The notes below the pieces were generated by a model that was given only the letters and a program-made list of their open reading frames with translations, was not told where the DNA came from and did not search any database. DNA of 64,000 nucleotides from Streptococcus pneumoniae (GTDB taxonomy: Bacteria; Bacillota; Bacilli; Lactobacillales; Streptococcaceae): positions 175,312 to 239,311 of the forward strand of contig NZ_CKYA01000002.1 of NCBI RefSeq assembly GCF_001113365.1, given 5' to 3'. Of this stretch, positions 1 to 9,900 are shown piece by piece. The stretch's first letter is position 1. The number at the start of each line of letters is the position of its first letter. The translations under genes and the position numbers were made by a program.

Positions 1-2733
1 ACAGTAAGCTTCACAAAAGGAGCCAACGGACAATGGGATAAAGATGACGCCAATGCACAATCAACCGTTCAAATCACAAACAACGTAGATGGAACAGCGA
101 CAGTGCACATGACAAGTGGAACAGCCAAAGTAGGAACAACCGTATACGCTAAACAGAAGAAAGACAACTCAGAGTTTAGTGAAGAGGGAAGTCTTGTAGC
201 TAAAGACCGCTTAAACGGCGTAAATGCGACAACAAAAGATGATGGATCAGTAGACGTAACAGTTCCACAAGAAGCCGACAAAGCAACAGTAACCTACACG
301 CCAGAAGGAGAAACATCACCTAAGACGGTAGAGATTACAAAACAAGCAGACGGCAACTGGGCACTACCACAAGACTCAGGACTAGAACTTCACAAAGACG
401 ATGCGACAGGTCAAGTAACCGTAACCGTACCAGCAGACAAAGTCAAAGACGGAACAAAAGTTACAGGAGATGCCGAAAGCGCAACGAAACTAAGTGAAGA
501 AAAAGAAGCGACTGCAAAAGCACCGCAACCAAATGAGTTTAGTGAACATGTACGCGACAACGGAGACGTAGAACTTACCATTCCACAAAATGCGGACAGC
601 GCAACCATCAACTATCCAGTAAGCGATACAGAAATTAAGACAGTAACGCTTACAAAAGGAGCAGACGGCAACTGGACAGCGCCACAAGACTCAGGTATCA
701 CGATTACAAATCCACAAGACAATAGCGCAAGCAAAGTAACTGTACCAAGCGATAAGATTTCAGGCAACCGTACGATTACAGCGACGGCCAAGGCAGGAAC
801 AGGAATAGGAGAAAGTACACAACGCGACTTCACTACAACTGTACCAGAGCATCAAAAACCAACTGTAGCAGAAATCACAGTGGGGGCAGGAGCAACGCCA
901 ACAGCAGAGCAAATCAATGCGGCAATAACAGCTACTAAGAAACAAAACGCAGTAGCCAAAGGAAACTTAACACCAGTAGGTGCAGGAACAAGCGCGACAG
1001 TCAAAGCAGTAGTAACTTATGCGGATGGATCAACAGAAGAAGTAGATGTAACGGTTAACTCTAAGACAGCTACCCCAGATCAAGTGGTGGCAAGCCACAA
1101 ACAAAATGGAGATGCAGTCTTAACACCGCCAACAAATGCGGACAAAGTAACCATCACGTATACGGACAAAGTTGGAGCACAACAGACGGTCAAACTATCA
1201 AAAGAAGGCCAAAACTGGAGTGTAACAGAAGGAAAAGCAGGTTTACTACAGGATGGCAAAGTGGTACTAGGATACAAAGACATCGACAGAAGTCAAGCTA
1301 TCCAAGCAAGTGCCACAGCAGGAAGCGACAAGTACCTAAGTGACGCTTCAAGCACCCAATACACAGTACCAGAACACAGTGTGACCACAAATACACTAGT
1401 CAAACCATACAAACAAAATGTTACAGATAATGATTTGTTAGACGCTGTAAATGCTGAACACAAACAGACTGTTAATCTGAAAGATGGAACAAGTTATCCT
1501 ACAACAGATGGTTTCCATGATATTGAACTTACAGTGACATATGAAGATGGTAGTACAGAAAATGTCCCAGCCAAATACAAAGTCACAGATGCTTCTAAAG
1601 GGACTATCGACAAAGCGGCTGAGACTAAGAAAGCTGAGATTGATAAGCGTACCGACTTGACGAAAGAAGAGAAGGACAAAGCGAAATCTGATGTTGATAC
1701 AGCAGCAAAAGACGCTAAGAAAGCTATTGACGACGCTCCAACTAACGATAAGGTAGAAGAAGCGAAGAATAATGGCAATACAGCTATCGATAACATCAAT
1801 CCACAGCCTGCTCCTCGTCCAAACCCAACACCAACTCCACGTCCTGACGACAGTACTAACACTAACAACGGTGGTAACACTAACAACGGTGGTAATACTA
1901 ACAACGGTGGTAATACTAACAACGGTGGTAATACTAACAACGGTGGTAACACCAACAACGGCGGTACTACTACCCCTGCTGACAGCAATAGCAACAGTAC
2001 GACACCGGGTAACAGTGGTAATACTCCAGCCCCTGGTGTGACGACAAACGATAGTAGTAATAGTAATCCTGTTACTCCATCGTCTACTGTTGGACAGGCT
2101 CAAGCAAGTACTCCAGCTCAGGAAACACCAGTTTCTACAAACACTCCAAACAATTCAGGCAATACAGCAACTCCTAGCGAGACTCGTCCTGTTGACAAGT
2201 CTGAGCTTGCTCGATTGGTTGAAGAACTGGAAACTCGTTTGAAAGACTTGGATGGTATTGATCAATCTGTCATCGACGCTGCGAAGGTCATTCTCGGAGA
2301 GGGTCAAGAAGCCCTTAGAAATGCTGACTTGACAGAGACAGGCTTGAAAGAGATGACTGCTAAGGTCAAGGAAGCACTCGAATCCTTGAAAGGCAAGCAA
2401 GCGACTAAGGATGAAGAAGAAATGCAAGAAACAAGCAAAGAGCAAGGCCATCTTCCATATGGTACGATGATTGCTAGCCTACTCGCCCTTCTTGGTCTCC
2501 TTCTCTTCCTCATCGCTCGTCGTAAGAAAGAGTCAGAACTCAAGAAATTGACCAAGGAATTGACTAAGGTTCTGCAAGACGGCGACCTTACAAGTGTAGA
2601 TGCGAAAGTCCTTGACCAAGCACGAGAAGCTCTCGCTCAAGCAGTTGCCTTCCTAGCCAATGAGAAAGAGTCTGAGCACACAGAAGATGAGTTGATTGAG
2701 AAACTCAAAGCTATTCTTGCTCAGTTAAGATAA
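1..2733 (+). CDS. Repetitive cell-surface protein, 3' part (5' end outside window)
   Basis: The frame is open from base 1, so only the last 910 residues are seen. Up to about nt 1380 there are tandem modules of roughly 100-140 residues carrying DGNW.(L/A)PQDSG and VTVP(A/S)DK motifs, which look like beta-sandwich stalk repeats. Nt 1585-1800 encode a charged helical segment (DASKGTIDKAAETKKAEID...) typical of DUF1542 in giant staphylococcal and streptococcal surface proteins. A Pro-rich patch and six NTNNGG hexapeptides follow, then a Ser/Thr-rich linker. The end is unusual: LPYGT, a hydrophobic segment (nt 2467-2517) and RRKK, but then about 70 more charged residues instead of a short tail. 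No LPXTG is present. Codon choice changes near nt 1420. It is a surface protein, but its ligand cannot be inferred. The gene ends at a strong terminator before vex1. Confidence 0.8.
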   Translation, partial: TVSFTKGANGQWDKDDANAQSTVQITNNVDGTATVHMTSGTAKVGTTVYAKQKKDNSEFSEEGSLVAKDRLNGVNATTKDDGSVDVTVPQEADKATVTYTPEGETSPKTVEITKQADGNWALPQDSGLELHKDDATGQVTVTVPADKVKDGTKVTGDAESATKLSEEKEATAKAPQPNEFSEHVRDNGDVELTIPQNADSATINYPVSDTEIKTVTLTKGADGNWTAPQDSGITITNPQDNSASKVTVPSDKISGNRTITATAKAGTGIGESTQRDFTTTVPEHQKPTVAEITVGAGATPTAEQINAAITATKKQNAVAKGNLTPVGAGTSATVKAVVTYADGSTEEVDVTVNSKTATPDQVVASHKQNGDAVLTPPTNADKVTITYTDKVGAQQTVKLSKEGQNWSVTEGKAGLLQDGKVVLGYKDIDRSQAIQASATAGSDKYLSDASSTQYTVPEHSVTTNTLVKPYKQNVTDNDLLDAVNAEHKQTVNLKDGTSYPTTDGFHDIELTVTYEDGSTENVPAKYKVTDASKGTIDKAAETKKAEIDKRTDLTKEEKDKAKSDVDTAAKDAKKAIDDAPTNDKVEEAKNNGNTAIDNINPQPAPRPNPTPTPRPDDSTNTNNGGNTNNGGNTNNGGNTNNGGNTNNGGNTNNGGTTTPADSNSNSTTPGNSGNTPAPGVTTNDSSNSNPVTPSSTVGQAQASTPAQETPVSTNTPNNSGNTATPSETRPVDKSELARLVEELETRLKDLDGIDQSVIDAAKVILGEGQEALRNADLTETGLKEMTAKVKEALESLKGKQATKDEEEMQETSKEQGHLPYGTMIASLLALLGLLLFLIARRKKESELKKLTKELTKVLQDGDLTSVDAKVLDQAREALAQAVAFLANEKESEHTEDELIEKLKAILAQLR
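1858..1965 (+). repeat. 18-bp tandem repeat encoding NTNNGG
   Basis: About six tandem copies of an 18-bp unit (actaacaacggtggtaay) lie within the surface-protein gene and encode a flexible Asn/Gly linker. Copy number is likely to vary by slippage, and 18 is a multiple of three, so the frame is kept. Confidence 0.85.
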
Positions 2734-2775
2734 GCAAAGCTTAGACTAGTCGGAAACTAGCTAGAATAGTAGTTG

Positions 2776-2807
2776 AAAGAGCAACGGTGAAAGCCGTTGC
2801 TCTTTTT
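2776..2807 (+). terminator. Rho-independent terminator of the surface-protein gene
   Basis: A perfect 12-bp stem (2776-2787 with 2794-2805, core GAGCAACGG/CCGTTGCTC) has a 6-nt loop and ends in a T run. It separates the surface protein from vex1. Confidence 0.9.
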
Positions 2808-2880
2808 GATATTTTTTTCGTATTTCATAAACATTTCATATTTGGGATTTATAATAGTCTTACAAATATGGAGGTGACAA

Positions 2881-4158
2881 ATGAATCCAATCCAAAGAGC
2901 TTGGGCTTATGTCAGCAGAAAGCGACTGAGAAGTTTTATTTTATTTCTGATTTTATTGGTCCTATTGGCTGGAATTTCAGCCTGTTTGACTCTGATGAAG
3001 TCCAACAAAACAGTGGAAACCAATCTTTACAAATCACTCAACACATCTTTTTCTATTAAGAAGATAGAAAATGGTCAGACTTTCAAGCTGTCAGACCTAG
3101 CATCTGTAAGCAAGATTAAGGGACTGGAAAATGTCTCTCCTGAACTCGAGACGATCGCAAAACTAAAAGACAAGGAAGCGGTGAGTGGCGAGCAGAGCGT
3201 GGAGCGTGATGATTTGTCAGCTGCGGATAAGAATTTGGTTAGCTTAACGGCCCTTGAGGATTCATCTAAGGATGTGACCTTTACCAGCTCGGCTTTCAAC
3301 CTAAAAGAAGGGCAACATCTTCAAAAAGGAGATTCCAAGAAAATCATCATCCACGAAGAGTTGGCTAAGAAGAACGGTCTTTCGCTTCATGACAAGATTG
3401 CCTTAGATGCTGGTCAGTCAGAAGCTGGTAAAGGACAAACTGTCGAGTTTGAAATCGTCGGAATCTTCTCTGGTAAAAAACAAGAGAAATTTACAGGTTT
3501 GTCTTCTGATTTCAGTGAAAACCAGGTCTTTACAGACTATGAAAGTAGCCAAAGCCTTTTGGGTAATGGTGAATCTCTAGTCAGTGCAGCTCGCTTCTAT
3601 GTAGAAAATCCTAAGGAAATGGACGGACTCATGAAGCAGGTGGAAAACTTGGCCTTGGAAAATCAAGGCTACCAAGTCGAGAAGGAAAACAAGGCTTTTG
3701 AACAAATCAAAGACTCAGTTGCTACCTTCCAAACCTTCCTGACCATCTTCCTTTATGGGATGTTGATAGCAGGAGCTGGGGCCTTAATTCTTGTTTTGTC
3801 TCTCTGGTTGAGAGAAAGGGTCTACGAAGTGGGAATTTTACTGGCACTTGGAAAAAGCAAGAGCTCGATCTTCCTACAGTTCTGTTTAGAGGTAGTTCTG
3901 GTATCTATCGGTGCTTTGCTTCCAGCATTTGTTGCAGGAAACGCAATCACATCTCACCTACTCCAAACCCTACTCGCAAGTGGAGACCAGGCAAGCTTAC
4001 AAGATACACTAGCCAAAGCAAGCAGTCTATCAACTAGCATCCTATCTTTTGCAGAATCCTATGTTTTTCTAGTTCTGCTTAGTTGCTTATCTGTAGCCCT
4101 TTGTTTCCTATTCTTATTTAGAAAATCGCCTAAGGAAATTTTATCATCTATTAGTTAA
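2881..4158 (+). CDS. vex1: Vex1 ABC transporter permease (FtsX/MacB-like)
   Basis: A 425-residue membrane protein with the FtsX/MacB permease layout: one N-terminal membrane helix (about residues 16-37), a long extracellular domain, and three C-terminal helices (about 285-310, 335-360, 395-415) containing the ERVYEVGILLALGKSK signature of FtsX-like permeases. The start has a good ribosome site (ggaggtgac). It is paired with the ATPase Vex2 and the second permease Vex3, as in the pneumococcal vex locus, which lies next to vncRS. The substrate is not established; a peptide export role was proposed in pneumococcus. A BOX element abuts the stop codon and separates it from vex2. Confidence 0.9.
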   Translation: MNPIQRAWAYVSRKRLRSFILFLILLVLLAGISACLTLMKSNKTVETNLYKSLNTSFSIKKIENGQTFKLSDLASVSKIKGLENVSPELETIAKLKDKEAVSGEQSVERDDLSAADKNLVSLTALEDSSKDVTFTSSAFNLKEGQHLQKGDSKKIIIHEELAKKNGLSLHDKIALDAGQSEAGKGQTVEFEIVGIFSGKKQEKFTGLSSDFSENQVFTDYESSQSLLGNGESLVSAARFYVENPKEMDGLMKQVENLALENQGYQVEKENKAFEQIKDSVATFQTFLTIFLYGMLIAGAGALILVLSLWLRERVYEVGILLALGKSKSSIFLQFCLEVVLVSIGALLPAFVAGNAITSHLLQTLLASGDQASLQDTLAKASSLSTSILSFAESYVFLVLLSCLSVALCFLFLFRKSPKEILSSIS

Positions 4159-4273
4159 TACTCTTCGAAAATCAAATTTAAACCGTGTCAGCTTCCATCT
4201 GCAACCTCAAAACAGTGTTTTGAGCAACCTGCGGCTAGCTTCCTAGTTTAATCTTTGATTTTCATTAAGTATA
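4159..4273 (-). repeat. BOX element (short form)
   Basis: This is the reverse orientation of the mitis-group BOX repeat. The boxC end (actcttcgaaaatc) abuts the vex1 stop codon and the boxA end (cctgcggctagcttcctag ... ttgattttcattaagtat) lies just before the vex2 ribosome site. Part of the boxC module is missing. It is probably transcribed within the vex operon. Confidence 0.85.
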
Positions 4274-4286
4274 AGAAGGAGAAATC

Positions 4287-4919
4287 ATGACTTTATTACA
4301 ATTACAAGATCTTACCTACCGTTATAAGAACACTGCTGAAGCAGTCCTATATCAGATCAATTATAATTTTGAACCTGGGAAATTTTACAGTATTATTGGT
4401 GAATCAGGAGCAGGGAAATCCACTCTCTTGTCCCTACTTGCTGGTCTTGACAGTCCTGTTGAAGGTTCGATTCTTTTTCAAGGAGAGGATATTCGTAAGA
4501 AGGGCTATTCTTACCATCGCATGCACCATATTTCCCTGGTCTTTCAAAATTATAATTTGATTGATTACCTTTCTCCGCTGGAAAATATCCGCTTGGTCAA
4601 CAAAAAGGCAAGCAAGGATACACTTCTTGAGCTTGGTTTGGATGAAAGTCAGATCAAGCGGAATGTTCTCCAGTTATCAGGTGGTCAACAGCAACGTGTT
4701 GCCATCGCTCGTAGTTTGGTATCAGAAGCTCCAGTTATTCTAGCGGATGAGCCAACGGGAAATCTGGACCCTAAAACTGCTGGAGATATTGTCGAACTAC
4801 TCAAATCACTTGCCCAGAAAACAGGTAAATGTGTCATCGTCGTAACTCACAGCAAAGAAGTGGCTCAAGCGTCAGATATTACACTTGAGTTGAAGGACAA
4901 GAAACTGACTGAAATATAG
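4287..4919 (+). CDS. vex2: Vex2 ABC transporter ATP-binding protein
   Basis: A 210-residue ATPase of the MacB/LolD type. Walker A is GESGAGKST (residues 38-46), the signature is LSGGQQQR (about 131-138), Walker B is VILADEPTGNLD, and the switch histidine is in VVTHSKEVA. It energises the Vex1/Vex3 permease pair. The ribosome site (aaggagaaatc) lies directly after the BOX element, so vex2 translation does not depend on coupling to vex1. Confidence 0.92.
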   Translation: MTLLQLQDLTYRYKNTAEAVLYQINYNFEPGKFYSIIGESGAGKSTLLSLLAGLDSPVEGSILFQGEDIRKKGYSYHRMHHISLVFQNYNLIDYLSPLENIRLVNKKASKDTLLELGLDESQIKRNVLQLSGGQQQRVAIARSLVSEAPVILADEPTGNLDPKTAGDIVELLKSLAQKTGKCVIVVTHSKEVAQASDITLELKDKKLTEI

Positions 4920-5002
4920 AATCTAGTTATTAAACTTTAAAATAGTATTAGTTGGTAACCAGATACGTGTAAAGTAATAATAAACGAAGTGAGTCTTTAA
5001 CA

Positions 5003-5142
5003 ACTATTTCCCGCAGTAGTGATAGCCTAGATAATAACAAAGTTATTATCTAGGCCGGAATTTTTGAGACATACGGCTCAAAAATTAGGGATGAAATTCC
5101 TACAGGAAGTTGCTCCCGTCCGCACAATCTAAGGGAAATAGT
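5003..5142 (+). other. Folded intergenic element between vex2 and vex3
   Basis: A 140-bp segment is closed by a perfect 10-bp inverted repeat (ACTATTTCCC 5003-5012 / GGGAAATAGT 5133-5142). Inside are a perfect 13-bp hairpin (5026-5038/5042-5054, loop AAA) and a 10-bp hairpin (5059-5068/5077-5086). The latter competes with an alternative pairing, GGAATTT 5057-5063 with AAATTCC 5094-5100. None of the hairpins is followed by a T run, so these are not simple terminators. It could be a non-autonomous mobile repeat or a structured RNA ahead of vex3. I do not recognise the family. Confidence 0.6.
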
Positions 5143-5204
5143 AAAAAAATAATTTATATAAGTTATAAGACATTGAAATAGAGGAACATCTAGAAAGGAA
5201 ACCT

Positions 5205-6584
5205 ATGTTACACAACGCATTTGCCTATGTTACAAGGAAGTTTTTCAAATCGATCGTCATCTTCCTGATTATTCTCCTCATGGCTAGCTTGAGTTTGGTC
5301 GGCTTGTCGATCAAGGGAGCTACTGCCAAGGCTTCTCAGGAGACTTTTAAAAATATCACCAACAGTTTTTCCATGCAAATCAATCGTCGCGTCAATCAAG
5401 GAACGCCACGTGGTGCTGGGAATATCAAGGGTGAAGACATCAAAAAAATCACCGAAAACAAGGCCATCGAGTCTTATGTGAAACGTATCAACGCTATCGG
5501 AGATTTGACTGGATATGAACTTATCGAAACGCCAGAAACCAAGAAAAATCTAACACCTGACCGAGCTAAACATTTTGGAAGTAGCTTGATGATTACAGGT
5601 GTCAATGACTCCTCTAAAGAAGACAAGTTTGTCTCTGGTTCTTATAAGCTGGTCGAAGGTGAGCACTTAACAAACGACGACAAGGACAAGATTCTTCTGC
5701 ACAAGGACTTAGCAGCCAAACACGGCTGGAAAGTCGGGGATAAGGTCAAACTAGACTCCAATATCTATGATGCAGACAATGAAAAAGGTGCCAAGGAAAC
5801 AGTCGAAGTGACAATCAAGGGACTCTTTGATGGCCACAACAAGTCGGCAGTAACTTACTCACAAGAGCTTTACGAAAATACAGCTATCACAGACATCCAT
5901 ACGGCTGCTAAACTTTATGGATACACAGAAGACACAGCTATTTATGGGGACGCAACCTTCTTTGTAACAGCGGACAAGAACTTGGATGATGTCATGAAAG
6001 AGTTGAATGGCATCAGTGGTATCAATTGGAAGAGCTACACACTCGTTAAGAGCTCCTCAAACTACCCAGCTCTTGAGCAATCTATCTCTGGTATGTACAA
6101 GATGGCCAATTTCCTCTTCTGGGGCAGCTTGAGCTTCTCAGTTCTTCTCCTTGCCCTCTTGCTCAGCCTTTGGATCAATGCCCGTCGCAAGGAAGTGGGA
6201 ATTCTCCTCTCTATCGGTCTCAAGCAGGCAAGTATCTTGGGGCAATTCATCACCGAATCCATCTTGATTGCTATCCCTGCTCTCGTTTCTGCTTATTTCC
6301 TAGCCAACTACACAGCGCGTGCGATTGGAAATACTGTTCTTGCCAATGTCACTTCAGGTGTTGCCAAACAGGCTAGCAAGGCGGCTCAAGCCTCTAACCT
6401 TGGTGGTGGTGCAGAAGTAGATGGCTTTAGCAAGACATTGTCAAGTCTAGATATTTCTATTCAGACATCAGATTTTATCATCGTCTTTGTCCTTGCCTTG
6501 GTTCTAGTGGTTCTCGTTATGGCGCTTGCTTCAAGCAATCTCCTCAGAAAACAACCAAAAGAGCTCTTGCTGGATGGTGAATAA
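5205..6584 (+). CDS. vex3: Vex3 ABC transporter permease (FtsX/MacB-like)
   Basis: A 459-residue permease with the same plan as Vex1: an N-terminal helix (about 13-35), a large extracellular domain, and a C-terminal FtsX-type domain with helices near 300-325, 345-370 and 425-450 and the motif ARRKEVGILLSIGLKQ. The start ATG follows agaaaggaaacct. It is the second membrane subunit of the Vex exporter and is separated from vex2 by a 285-nt gap holding a folded element. In pneumococcus vex3 is followed by vncR; here a LysM surface-protein gene intervenes. Confidence 0.9.
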   Translation: MLHNAFAYVTRKFFKSIVIFLIILLMASLSLVGLSIKGATAKASQETFKNITNSFSMQINRRVNQGTPRGAGNIKGEDIKKITENKAIESYVKRINAIGDLTGYELIETPETKKNLTPDRAKHFGSSLMITGVNDSSKEDKFVSGSYKLVEGEHLTNDDKDKILLHKDLAAKHGWKVGDKVKLDSNIYDADNEKGAKETVEVTIKGLFDGHNKSAVTYSQELYENTAITDIHTAAKLYGYTEDTAIYGDATFFVTADKNLDDVMKELNGISGINWKSYTLVKSSSNYPALEQSISGMYKMANFLFWGSLSFSVLLLALLLSLWINARRKEVGILLSIGLKQASILGQFITESILIAIPALVSAYFLANYTARAIGNTVLANVTSGVAKQASKAAQASNLGGGAEVDGFSKTLSSLDISIQTSDFIIVFVLALVLVVLVMALASSNLLRKQPKELLLDGE

Positions 6585-6646
6585 TACTGATGCCAGACTG
6601 AAAAATGAGGCTAGCAACTGAAAGTTTTAAAATGATAAATGAAGCA

Positions 6647-6674
6647 GAAAGCAATGGTAACAATCATTGCTTTC
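6647..6674 (+). terminator. Hairpin after vex3, probable terminator
   Basis: A 10-bp perfect stem (GAAAGCAATG 6647-6656 / CATTGCTTTC 6665-6674) can be extended outward by AAGCA/TGCTT. The following sequence is T-rich but interrupted, so it may be a leaky terminator. Confidence 0.6.
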
Positions 6675-6685
6675 AGTTGCTTTCT

Positions 6686-6715
6686 TTGTACTTTAGTACT
6701 TAAATATGATATACT
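6686..6715 (+). promoter_or_regulatory. Promoter upstream of the pep27 5' half and LysM gene
   Basis: The -35 TTGTAC (6686-6691) is followed after 18 bp by an extended -10, TGATATACT (6707-6715). Transcription from about 6722 would cover the small reading frame and the LysM gene. Confidence 0.6.
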
Positions 6716-6721
6716 AAGATT

Positions 6722-6811
6722 ATGGAATTTATTGGAAAGGAGTTTCGCAACTTATATATGGAATTGTGCATAAAAATCTATAGAAATCTTATCTTGAAAA
6801 TAGATAGATAA
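6722..6811 (+). pseudogene. 5' half of a pep27-like reading frame
   Basis: A 29-codon frame (MEFIGKEFRNLYMEL...) starts a few bases after a good -10 box. Residues 5-10, GKEFRN (6734-6751), correspond to RKEFHN at the start of pneumococcal Pep27 as I remember it. From 6752 the sequence diverges. The rest of the Pep27 sequence appears, without a start codon, about 3.8 kb downstream at 10599-10661 beyond the LysM gene. As it stands the frame could encode a 29-residue basic peptide, but it has no strong ribosome site. The match is short, so identification rests mainly on the reciprocal fit of the two halves. Confidence 0.5.
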
Positions 6812-6906
6812 ATCTGTAGAAGCCTATCCATATCGCAAACATAGGCTAGTAGACCTAGGCAGGGTCTACCTTGGAAAATATAGAATAGTGAGGAAAAATA
6901 AACATT

Positions 6907-9900
6907 ATGAGACAAACAAATGTTAGAGGAAGCTTGTCCCTCCGTGGTTTTAGAAAATTAAGAACTGGTGCAATTGTTGCGACAGGTGTGATTCTACTGG
7001 GGTTGGGCTTTTTAGCTCCAACTGTGTCAGCCAGTGAACAAGATGGTGTCTGGGTAGCCAGAACAGTTGAGGAAGTGAAAGCTGACCTTCAAAAAGAAGG
7101 TGATTTATTTAAGTATGTTATTAAGTGGGGAGATACATTAAGTGTTATCAGCGAAGCAAGCAATATCCCTGTAGATGTACTCCAAGAAATGAATCAAGCT
7201 TCAGGCAAGAATTTATTCTTACCACACAATGAATTGTACTTTACTGAAGCTGAAACAGTTTCAGATACAGTCACAAAACACAAGATTGTCATCAAAGAAA
7301 GTGGTGCCAGTGGCGAAGTTCGCACTTACGAAGTCTTGCTCAAGAAAGACCAGGAAACAAAAGCTGTTACCTTTGAATTAACAGATGTCACTGAGAAAGT
7401 TGAAAAAATGGCTGTGAACTATAGCCCAGTCTATCAGCCTGTATCAGCTCCAGTAGTGGAAAGAGCGGAAGAATCGGGTGAAGAACCTGCCTCAGAAACA
7501 TCAGCAGAGACAAGCCCAGAAGTTAAAGAAGAAACAGAAGCTCCAGTAGCGCCAAAAGCAGAAAAACCAGTGTCTCCAGCGCCAAAAGCAGAGGAGCCAG
7601 TGACACCCGCACCGAAAGCAGAAGAGCCAACTGCACCCGCACCGAAAGCAGAAGAAGCAGCGACTACTCCAGCACCGAAAGTAGAAGCGCCAACTACTCC
7701 AACACCTAAAGAAGATGCAACTGAAGGAAAAGTAGAAGTGCCGAAAGTTGAAGAACCAGAGGCGTCAGCTGAACCAAAAGGAACAGCGCCAGTGGTAGAG
7801 GAAGGCACTTCAGGAGAACAAGGTCAACCAGTAGAAGAAACCCCAGCACCATCAAAACCAGAAACCCCAGCTTCAACAGAAGAAGTAGCAAAGGAAGCTG
7901 AAGCAACCGAGCCAGAGGTAGCGAAACCAGCTGAATCAAACGCAGAAGCTGCAACAGAAGCTTCAGGAACTTCAGCAGAAACAACACCTAAAGAAAATGA
8001 AACAGAAGGAACTACACCAGGTGCAACAGCAGAAGCAGGGGAAACAACAGGAGAAGAAGGAAAAGAACCTGAGAAAACGTCAGAAACGGCAAATACTCCA
8101 TCAACAGGTGTTACAGCTAGTGCTAATTCAGATGAATCAGGAAATACAACTGAAGAAAAAGCAGAAATGCCGAAAGTTGAAGAGCCAGCGCCAGCGGTAG
8201 AGGGTACAACTGCAGGAGAACAAGGTCAACCAGTAGAAGAAAACCCAGCACCAAAAGAAACAGGAGAAGAAGGTAAAGCGGAGGATTCAGTTTCTTCAAC
8301 TGAATCTTCATCAACTGCCTCTGAAGGTGAGTCAACAGTTACACAACCATCTGTAGAATCAGGAACAGATTCTACATCGGAAGCTGAAGGAAAAACATCT
8401 GAGGAATCAGGAACACAAGCTCCAGCAGAATCAGCTACAGCATCAAAAGAAACAGATTCAACTTCAGAAAAAGAAGTTGAAGAATCAGGAGCAACAGGAA
8501 AAGAAGCGAAAGAAACTGAAGAAAAACTAGCTCCAAAAGAAGATTCAACATCAGGAGATGAAGGTAACGCCGAAACATCAAATAATCCAACAACAGGCGC
8601 TACAACTAGTGCTGATTCAGATGAATCAACTCCTTCAACATTGACCTCTGATGAAACAAAACCAGAAGAGGTAGCAAATGAATCTGAAGGAAAAGAGTCA
8701 GCAGAAGCAGGAACATCTGCAACTACTGAAACAGCCACACCAGCGCCAGCAGTAGACTCTACAAATGAGGCGCCTAACGAAGGTGAATCAGAAAATCCAG
8801 TAGCAGAAGGAACACCAGTCACAGAAGAACAACCGTCTACAGACAATACGGTTTCATCAAGTGCAACAAGTAATTCAGCTGACTCAAGTTTATCAACTGA
8901 ATCAACAGCTCCAGAATCAACGACTGCTACAACGGGAAATACTTCAAATTCATCAACAGACGTTACAACTGATGGCAACTCAAACGATTCAACTTCTAAT
9001 GAAGAAAAACCTCAAGCCGATGAACCAGCTATAGAACATAAAGATTCAGAGAAGTCTTTAGAGAAAGAAACTGAAGACAGTAATAAAGCTGCGATTGATG
9101 ACGATAGGAAAACAAAAGACGAAGAGATCAATAAGAGTACTTTAAATGAGGATAAGAAAAAAGAAGCACTTGAAAAAGTGAAGCAACTCACTGAAGAGTA
9201 CCACAAGAAGCTTGCTACAGAACAAGATACGGAGAAACAGGTTGATATTGTAGAAGAGTACAGAGAAGAACTGGCTAAGATTGAGACTCCAGGTGTAACC
9301 TATGACAGCCCTGATTACAATAAACCAATCGAAAGTCATGCTGGTGGAACAACTATAGATGAAAATAGTACAGTAGCAAACAGCGCACTAACTTCTAGCA
9401 ATCCATCTTCTCAGCCGTCCTCATCTGAAGACTCACCACAAACACAACCTGCGGCAACGTCGGACAGTTCTACAACTGGTGACTCAGGCTTCCGAAGTGC
9501 AGGAACTTACCAACCTCGAGTAACTCGTCGTCGTAGAAGTATTGAGGAACCTCAAAACACAGTCTCTATTTATTATAATTTTGATGGTATGAAAGATATT
9601 CCAGGCTTCTTTGGTGATCCTGGTGAAAAAAATACCGTTACGATTCCTGCTGGAACGAGTGAAGCACAGGCAAAAGAATTAGTAAAAGAAAAAATTCAAG
9701 CTAAAGTTCAAGAATTAAATAAACGTGGATATACAGTAAAAGAAGAAATAGTATTTGAGCAAGATACTACTGTGAAAAACTTTAACTACGTAGTCACTTT
9801 TACTAAGCAAACTACAGGAACTACAGGATTTAGAGTTGCACCAAAAGTTCAAGTAAGAGCTAAAAAAGTTGCAAAAAGAGATTTATCAAATAAAACAAAA

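Noticed and set aside
1858..1965. Regularly spaced short repeats resembling a CRISPR array
   Set aside because: The repeats are directly tandem with no spacers, lie inside a coding frame and encode a linker.
1438..2103. Long antisense frame (221 codons) opposite the first surface protein
   Set aside because: It arises from the biased codons and the 18-bp repeat of the real gene on the other strand.
8226..8978. Long antisense frame rich in Ser, Val and Asp opposite the LysM gene
   Set aside because: A mirror of the low-complexity Glu/Ser/Thr-coding region; no ribosome site and no recognisable domain.
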